This document shows positions 6,338-9,814 of a DNA stretch of 9,814 bases, piece after piece. Position 1 is the stretch's first letter; every line of letters begins with the position of its first letter. The DNA lies in assembly GCA_030682505.1 (NCBI GenBank), contig JAUXOH010000040.1, forward strand, positions 1 to 9,814. Reading direction: 5' to 3'. A program made the translations under genes and the position numbers. The notes beneath the pieces are model-generated. The model ran no database searches, was not told the DNA's origin, and worked only from the letters and a program-made list of their open reading frames with translations. The stretch is from Candidatus Didemnitutus sp. (GTDB lineage: Bacteria; Verrucomicrobiota; Verrucomicrobiia; Opitutales; Opitutaceae).

Positions 6338-6763
6338 ATGGCCAAAAAGATTCACGGTTACGTCCGTCTCCAACTCCCGGCTGGCGCCGCCAACCCGGCC
6401 CCGCCGGTCGGTCCCGCCCTGGGCGCCCAAGGCGTCAACATCATGGCGTTCTGCAAAGAATACAACGCCAAGACCAAGGACCAGGCCGGAATGATCATTC
6501 CGGTCGTCATCACGGTCTACACGGACAAGTCCTTCACCTTCATCTGCAAATCGCCTCCGGCATCAGTCCTCCTGAAGAAGGCCGCTGGTGTCGCCTCCGG
6601 TTCGGCCAAGCCCAATCAGGACAAGGTCGGCAAGGTCACGAAGAAGCAGATCATCGAGATCATCAAGATCAAGGGATCCGACCTCAACGCGAACAGCGAA
6701 GAAGCCGCCATCCGCATGATTTCCGGCACCGCCCGCAACATGGGAATCGAGGTCGTCGACTAA
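6338..6763 (+). CDS. rplK: 50S ribosomal protein L11
   Basis: A 141-residue L11, full length. The N-terminal domain has LQLPAGAANPAPPVGPALG (11-29), including the conserved prolines at 22 and 26 that in other bacteria affect thiostrepton binding. The C-terminal domain binds the GTPase-associated region of 23S rRNA and ends in the conserved GTARNMGIEV. L11 forms the base of the L7/L12 stalk and works with EF-Tu and EF-G, both of which contact this centre. The ATG follows CCGCACCACTTAAC with no Shine-Dalgarno site. rplA follows after 65 bp. Confidence 0.98.
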   Translation: MAKKIHGYVRLQLPAGAANPAPPVGPALGAQGVNIMAFCKEYNAKTKDQAGMIIPVVITVYTDKSFTFICKSPPASVLLKKAAGVASGSAKPNQDKVGKVTKKQIIEIIKIKGSDLNANSEEAAIRMISGTARNMGIEVVD

Positions 6764-6785
6764 ATTTCACCCACAACCGCTCACC

Positions 6786-6816
6786 GCGGGAGTCCGCCAA
6801 CGGACGTTCGCACCGC
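6786..6816 (+). promoter_or_regulatory. Bulged stem-loop before rplA, candidate L1 autoregulatory site
   Basis: GCGG (6786-6789) pairs with CCGC (6813-6816). Inside it GTCCG (6792-6796) pairs with CGGAC (6801-6805) around a CCAA loop. This leaves an asymmetric internal loop of 2 nt against 7 nt. L1 is known to repress the L11-L1 message by binding an mRNA mimic of its 23S site, also two stems around an asymmetric loop. The match here is only in shape, and an alternative pairing GCGG/CCGC (6786-6789 with 6794-6797) competes. The rplA Shine-Dalgarno GGAG (6819-6822) lies 3 nt downstream, well placed for control. Confidence 0.3.
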
Positions 6817-6828
6817 ACGGAGTAGACA

Positions 6829-7521
6829 ATGGAAAAACACAGCAAACGCTACAACAGCGCCCTCAAGGCCGCTGATCTCACGAAGGAATATTCACTGGCT
6901 GAAGCCGTGGAGATTCTTTCGAAATTCCCCAAGACCAAGTTCGACGAGACCGTTGAACTTTCTTTCCGCCTCGGCGTCGATCCGGCGCAAGGTGACCAGA
7001 TGGTTCGCGGCACCACGCCGCTGCCCAACGGTTCCGGCAAGAAAGTCCGCATCGTTGTCTTCACCGAGGACGCCGAAAAGGCCCTCGCCGCAGGTGCGGA
7101 TCACGCCGGCCTCGCCGACATGATGGCGAAGGTCAACGCCGGTTGGCTCGACTTCGATGTCGCCATCGCCACGACCGACGCAATGAAGCAGGTCCGCACG
7201 CTCGCCCGCGTGCTCGGTCCGAAGGGCCTCATGCCGAACCCCAAGTCCGGCACGGTCACCGACGACATCGCCGCCGGCATCAAGGCCGTCAAGGCCGGTC
7301 GCGTGGAGTTCAAAGTCGACAAGACGGCCAACATTGGCGTCGGCATCGGCAAGCGTTCGTTCACCAACGACCAGATCGCCGAGAACGCCGTCGCCGTCCT
7401 CGAAGCCATTGGCAAGGCCAAGCCCGCCGCGTTCAAGGGTCACTACATCAAGCGCGTCACCATTTCGGCCTCGATGAGCCCGGGCGTGAAGCTCGCGAGC
7501 ACCGAGTTCAGCAAATTCTAA
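6829..7521 (+). CDS. rplA: 50S ribosomal protein L1
   Basis: A 230-residue L1, the expected length. Signatures include FDETVELSFRLGVDP (38-52), DQMVRGTTPLPNGSGK (56-71), NAGWLDFDVAIAT (103-115) and the core LGPKGLMPNPKSGTVT (129-144). L1 forms the mobile stalk that helps eject deacylated tRNA from the E site, and in many bacteria represses its own operon. The start has GGAG 6 nt upstream. Its stop overlaps the Shine-Dalgarno site of rplJ, suggesting coupled translation. Confidence 0.98.
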   Translation: MEKHSKRYNSALKAADLTKEYSLAEAVEILSKFPKTKFDETVELSFRLGVDPAQGDQMVRGTTPLPNGSGKKVRIVVFTEDAEKALAAGADHAGLADMMAKVNAGWLDFDVAIATTDAMKQVRTLARVLGPKGLMPNPKSGTVTDDIAAGIKAVKAGRVEFKVDKTANIGVGIGKRSFTNDQIAENAVAVLEAIGKAKPAAFKGHYIKRVTISASMSPGVKLASTEFSKF

Positions 7522-7534
7522 GGAGCCCGACACC

Positions 7535-8023
7535 ATGAGAGCAGAAAAAAAATACCTGATCGAAGAAGTCACCGGGCATCTCAAGAAGTCCGATTACGTC
7601 ATCCTCACCAATTTCACCAACCTGACCGTTGCTGACACGGCTGAACTCCGCAAGCGCCTCGCCCCCGAGAGCGCCGAGTTCCACGTCGTCAAGAACAGCT
7701 CCTTCCGCGTCGCGGCCAAGGCCTTCGGCCTCCCGGACGTTGAGGGTGCCCTGTTGGGTCAGACGGCCGTCGTGGTCGGCGGCACCAATCCCGCCGGCGT
7801 CGCGAAGGCCCTGAAGAAATTCGTCCAGGAAAAGCAGAAACTGGAAGTCAAAGTTGGCGTGCTCGACAAGAAGTTGATGAGCGCCGCCGAACTGTCCGTG
7901 CTGGCCGATCTCCCGTCGTTCGACGGCCTGCGTTCGATGTTCCTCGGCATGCTCACCATGCAGGGAGCCGCGTTCGTGCGCGTCCTCAACGAGAAGGTCA
8001 AGAAGGAGCAACCCGCCGCCTAA
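7535..8023 (+). CDS. rplJ: 50S ribosomal protein L10
   Basis: A 162-residue L10. The N-terminal rRNA-binding half has KKSDYVILTNFTNLTVADTA (17-36), with the usual ELRKRL and VVKNSSFRVA following. The C-terminal helix (about 129-157, FDGLRSMFLGMLTMQGAAFVRVLNEKV) is the part that binds L7/L12 dimers. L10 anchors the stalk on 23S rRNA. A strong Shine-Dalgarno AAGGAG (7520-7525) lies 9 nt upstream and overlaps the rplA stop. The rplA-rplJ gap is only 13 bp, leaving no room for the long L10 leader RNA known upstream of rplJ in E. coli and Bacillus. Confidence 0.97.
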   Translation: MRAEKKYLIEEVTGHLKKSDYVILTNFTNLTVADTAELRKRLAPESAEFHVVKNSSFRVAAKAFGLPDVEGALLGQTAVVVGGTNPAGVAKALKKFVQEKQKLEVKVGVLDKKLMSAAELSVLADLPSFDGLRSMFLGMLTMQGAAFVRVLNEKVKKEQPAA

Positions 8024-8040
8024 ACCCCTTTTCGCGTTCT

Positions 8041-8062
8041 CGCCGACACTCCTTCGTCGGCG
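8041..8062 (+). promoter_or_regulatory. Stem-loop in rplJ-rplL spacer
   Basis: CGCCGAC (8041-8047) and GTCGGCG (8056-8062) form a perfect 7-bp stem with an 8-nt loop, 17 nt after the rplJ stop. Outer bases CGT and ACG can lengthen it with bulges. No T run follows. Weaker hairpins lie at 8100-8111 (GAGAC/GTCTC) and 8120-8134 (GCGGC/GCCGC) in the same 136-bp spacer. Possible roles are RNA processing or raising rplL relative to rplJ, since L7/L12 is needed in several copies per ribosome. This is inference. Confidence 0.4.
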
Positions 8063-8159
8063 GAGCACGGAATCCAAAAATCCAACGGAGTTCAGCTAGG
8101 AGACACGTCTCTTAAACGCGCGGCCCACTGCCGCCGCTAGCACTTCAAGGAAGAATACC

Positions 8160-8537
8160 ATGAGCAACATTACCAAAGACCAAGTCATCGAGTGGCTGTC
8201 CGCACAGCCCATTCTCGAACTCGCCGCCCTCGTTAAGGATCTCGAGACCAAGTGGGGCGTTTCCGCCGCCGCTGCCGTCGCTGCCGCTCCCGCCGCTGGC
8301 GCCGCTGCTTCGACTGCCATCGAGCAGACGGAGTTCAACGTCATGCTGCTTGAAGCTGGCGCGAACAAGATCGGCGTCATCAAGGAAGTCCGTGCCCTCA
8401 CGGGTCTCGGTCTCAAGGAGGCCAAGGACCTCGTCGAAAGCGCGCCGAAAGCAGTCAAGGAAGGCATCAACAAAACTGAGGCCGAAGAGGTCAAGAAAAA
8501 GCTCGAGGCCGCCGGTGCCAAGGTCGAGCTCAAGTAA
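8160..8537 (+). CDS. rplL: 50S ribosomal protein L7/L12
   Basis: A 125-residue L7/L12. The N-terminal dimerisation domain (about 1-33) is followed by an Ala-rich hinge (about 34-54, with AAAAVAAAPAAGAAA). The C-terminal domain contains KIGVIKEVRALTGLGLKEAK (70-89) and DLVE, the surface that recruits EF-Tu, EF-G and other translational GTPases. The ATG has AAGGA at 8147-8151, 8 nt upstream. It follows rplJ after a long 136-bp gap and precedes rpoB by 201 bp, both spacers holding stem-loops. Confidence 0.98.
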   Translation: MSNITKDQVIEWLSAQPILELAALVKDLETKWGVSAAAAVAAAPAAGAAASTAIEQTEFNVMLLEAGANKIGVIKEVRALTGLGLKEAKDLVESAPKAVKEGINKTEAEEVKKKLEAAGAKVELK

Positions 8538-8577
8538 CCACTTGGCTCTTACCCACGCATTCGTTCCCAATTCCCGG

Positions 8578-8620
8578 GCACAGGCCGCGCAAAACGCGGC
8601 CTGTGCTTCGGCTTTTATTT
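8578..8620 (+). terminator. Intrinsic terminator or attenuator between rplL and rpoB
   Basis: GCACAGGCCGCG (8578-8589) pairs perfectly with CGCGGCCTGTGC (8595-8606), a 12-bp GC-rich stem with a CAAAA loop. TTTTATTT follows at 8613-8620 after TTCGGC. In E. coli an attenuator at this same spot lowers rpoBC transcription relative to the ribosomal genes. The slightly offset, interrupted T tract suggests partial rather than full termination, as rpoB has no obvious strong promoter of its own in the rest of the spacer. Confidence 0.75.
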
Positions 8621-8631
8621 CGTTCTTTCCC

Positions 8632-8661
8632 GGCGTGACGAGTTCCTCGTATCCGCACGCC
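8632..8661 (+). other. Second, bulged stem-loop upstream of rpoB
   Basis: GGCGTG (8632-8637) pairs with CACGCC (8656-8661) and, inside, ACGAG (8638-8642) pairs with CTCGT (8646-8650) around a TTC loop. The 5-nt ATCCG is bulged on the 3' side. It begins 12 nt after the attenuator T tract. It could be an RNase processing site or part of the rpoB leader. The remaining spacer has a -10-like TTTAAT (8714-8719) but no convincing -35. Confidence 0.35.
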
Positions 8662-8738
8662 CCCACTGCCGGTTCCGCCGCCCACTCGGGCGCGAACTGA
8701 GTTAGCCCATTTCTTTAATCCACCCAACGGGAGCATTC

Positions 8739-9814
8739 ATGGCCGACCGCACTCAACACGAACGCGTCAACTTTGGTAAACTTCGCGAAGTCATCCAGCC
8801 GCCCAACCTCATCGAGCTGCAGATCAGCTCCTATCTCGAGTATCTCCAGAAAGATACCGCCGAGAAACAGCGCAAGCCGATCGGGCTCGAGGCCGTTTTC
8901 CGCGAGGTCTTCCCCATCAAATCGTATGATGAGCGACTGACGCTTGAATACGTCTCCTACACGATCGGTGAGCCCAAGAGCTCCGAAATCGAGTGTCTAC
9001 GCGAAGGCGTCACCTACGCCGTGCCGCTCTACGTGAAGCTCCGCCTCCGCGAAGAAGACTTCATCAAGGACGAGGAGATTTTCATGGGCGACATCCCGAT
9101 GGTGACCGAGCGCGGCTCGTTCATCATCAATGGCGCCGAACGCGTCGTCGTCTCGCAGCTTCATCGCTCGCCCGGTATCTGCTTCGAAGTTGCCACCCAT
9201 CCGAACGGCAAGTTGCTCCACTCCTTCCGCATCATTCCAGATCGTGGCACCTGGCTCGAGCTGCAGTTCGACAACAACGACCTGCTCTACGTTTACCTCG
9301 ATCGCCGCCGCCGCCGCCGGAAGTTCCTCATCACGACGATGCTTCGCGCAATCGGCTACAGCAACGATCTCGATATCCTGAATCTCTTCTACGACGTTCA
9401 GGATTTGAAGGTCTCCAAGGCCCTCGATCTGGAAAACGTTTCCAGTCTCGTGTTGGTTGAGGACGTTATCGATGCCCAGAAGGGCGTCGTGCTGGCCCGC
9501 GCGTTCGAACCCCTCACCAAGCAAATTGTCCGCACGTTTGAGAAGCACGACATCAAGTCGATGCGCGTCATCGACACGACGGCCGACGAAGGCGCGATCA
9601 TTCGCGCGCTCAAGAAGGATCCGACCCGCAACGAGGAAGAAGCGCTCAAGGAAATCTACAAGAAGCTCCGTCCAGGCGAACCGCCGACCACGGCGAACGC
9701 CAAGGCCCTGCTCAAGCGCCTGTTTTTCGACGCCAAGCGTTACGACCTCGGTCGCGTGGGTCGCTACAAGATCAACCAGAAACTCGACCTCAAGACCGAC
9801 CTCGAGATGCGCAT
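8739..9814 (+). CDS. rpoB: RNA polymerase beta subunit, 3' end cut by window
   Basis: The frame stays open from this ATG to the right edge, giving the first 358 residues of a protein usually longer than 1,100. The start is supported by GGGAG at 8729-8733, 5 nt upstream. Recognisable N-terminal RpoB blocks are FGKLREVIQPPNLIELQISS (12-31), GDIPMVTERGSFIINGAERV (117-136) and VVSQLHRSPGICFE (137-150), the conserved beta protrusion/lobe segment. YLDRRRRRRKFLITTMLRAI (186-205) corresponds to the IDRRRK..ATIILRAL region of E. coli but has six arginines, encoded by five CGC codons and one CGG. RLFFDAKRYDLGRVGRYKIN (327-346) matches the familiar F.D..RYDLS.VGR.K.N block. The rifampicin region and active site lie beyond the window. 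Transcription probably comes through the rplL-rpoB attenuator, with the usual rpoC expected downstream. Confidence 0.98.
   Translation, partial: MADRTQHERVNFGKLREVIQPPNLIELQISSYLEYLQKDTAEKQRKPIGLEAVFREVFPIKSYDERLTLEYVSYTIGEPKSSEIECLREGVTYAVPLYVKLRLREEDFIKDEEIFMGDIPMVTERGSFIINGAERVVVSQLHRSPGICFEVATHPNGKLLHSFRIIPDRGTWLELQFDNNDLLYVYLDRRRRRRKFLITTMLRAIGYSNDLDILNLFYDVQDLKVSKALDLENVSSLVLVEDVIDAQKGVVLARAFEPLTKQIVRTFEKHDIKSMRVIDTTADEGAIIRALKKDPTRNEEEALKEIYKKLRPGEPPTTANAKALLKRLFFDAKRYDLGRVGRYKINQKLDLKTDLEMR

Noticed and set aside
1997..8582. 13-nt repeat ATTCCCGGGCACA at 1997-2009 and 8570-8582
   Set aside because: One shared 13-mer is about what chance predicts for a window this size, and the copies have no common context.
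8350..8700. 116-codon frame running from rplL into the rplL-rpoB spacer
   Set aside because: It starts inside rplL in another frame, translates through the attenuator hairpin and is Arg/Ser-rich without any domain.
8993..9548. Open frames on both strands near the right edge
   Set aside because: They lie inside rpoB, whose frame stays open from 8739 to the window end with clear RpoB motifs.
1..9814. CRISPR array, transposon, phage, toxin-antitoxin or other defence genes
   Set aside because: No regularly spaced repeats, terminal inverted repeats, transposase or integrase motifs were seen; gene order is ancestral housekeeping.

Overview
This is a high-GC, entirely plus-strand stretch of bacterial chromosome. 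The gene order and protein character suggest the PVC group, most likely Verrucomicrobiota of the Opitutales type. That assignment rests on remembered family resemblance (EF-Tu style, TPR/Exb cluster), not on a search. Most of the window is the conserved transcription/translation backbone. I see no mobile element, CRISPR array, phage gene or defence system.

Region 1 (2-3885) is a tight gene cluster. It holds a large TPR protein cut by the left edge, a MotA/TolQ/ExbB-type proton-channel subunit, an ExbD/TolR-type partner overlapping it by 20 bp, and a membrane-anchored protein of unknown function. Together they look like an inner-membrane energy-coupling unit without a recognisable TonB or TolA. 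A strong hairpin overlapping the last codons, followed by a T run, may end this unit.

Region 2 (about 3900-5470) begins with a possible promoter. It then carries tRNA-Thr(GGT), tuf (EF-Tu) and tRNA-Trp(CCA), with stem-loops in the spacers on both sides of tuf.

Region 3 (5493-9814) is the classical secE-nusG-rplK-rplA-rplJ-rplL-rpoB run: a translocase subunit, a transcription elongation factor, the L11/L1 and L10/L7-L12 ribosomal proteins, and RNA polymerase beta, which runs off the right edge. The order tRNA-Thr, tuf, tRNA-Trp, secE, nusG, rplKAJL, rpoB is an ancient arrangement. The non-coding spacers hold candidate regulatory RNA: a bulged stem before rplA, hairpins in the unusually long rplJ-rplL gap, and a terminator or attenuator between rplL and rpoB.

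The points most worth a second look are the EF-Tu switch I segment, which lacks the near-universal RGITI motif but keeps its threonine, the unknown fourth gene of the Exb cluster, and several highly expressed genes that start without a Shine-Dalgarno sequence, two of them sharing an 11-nt leader. I found nothing that clearly qualifies as a new biological system.
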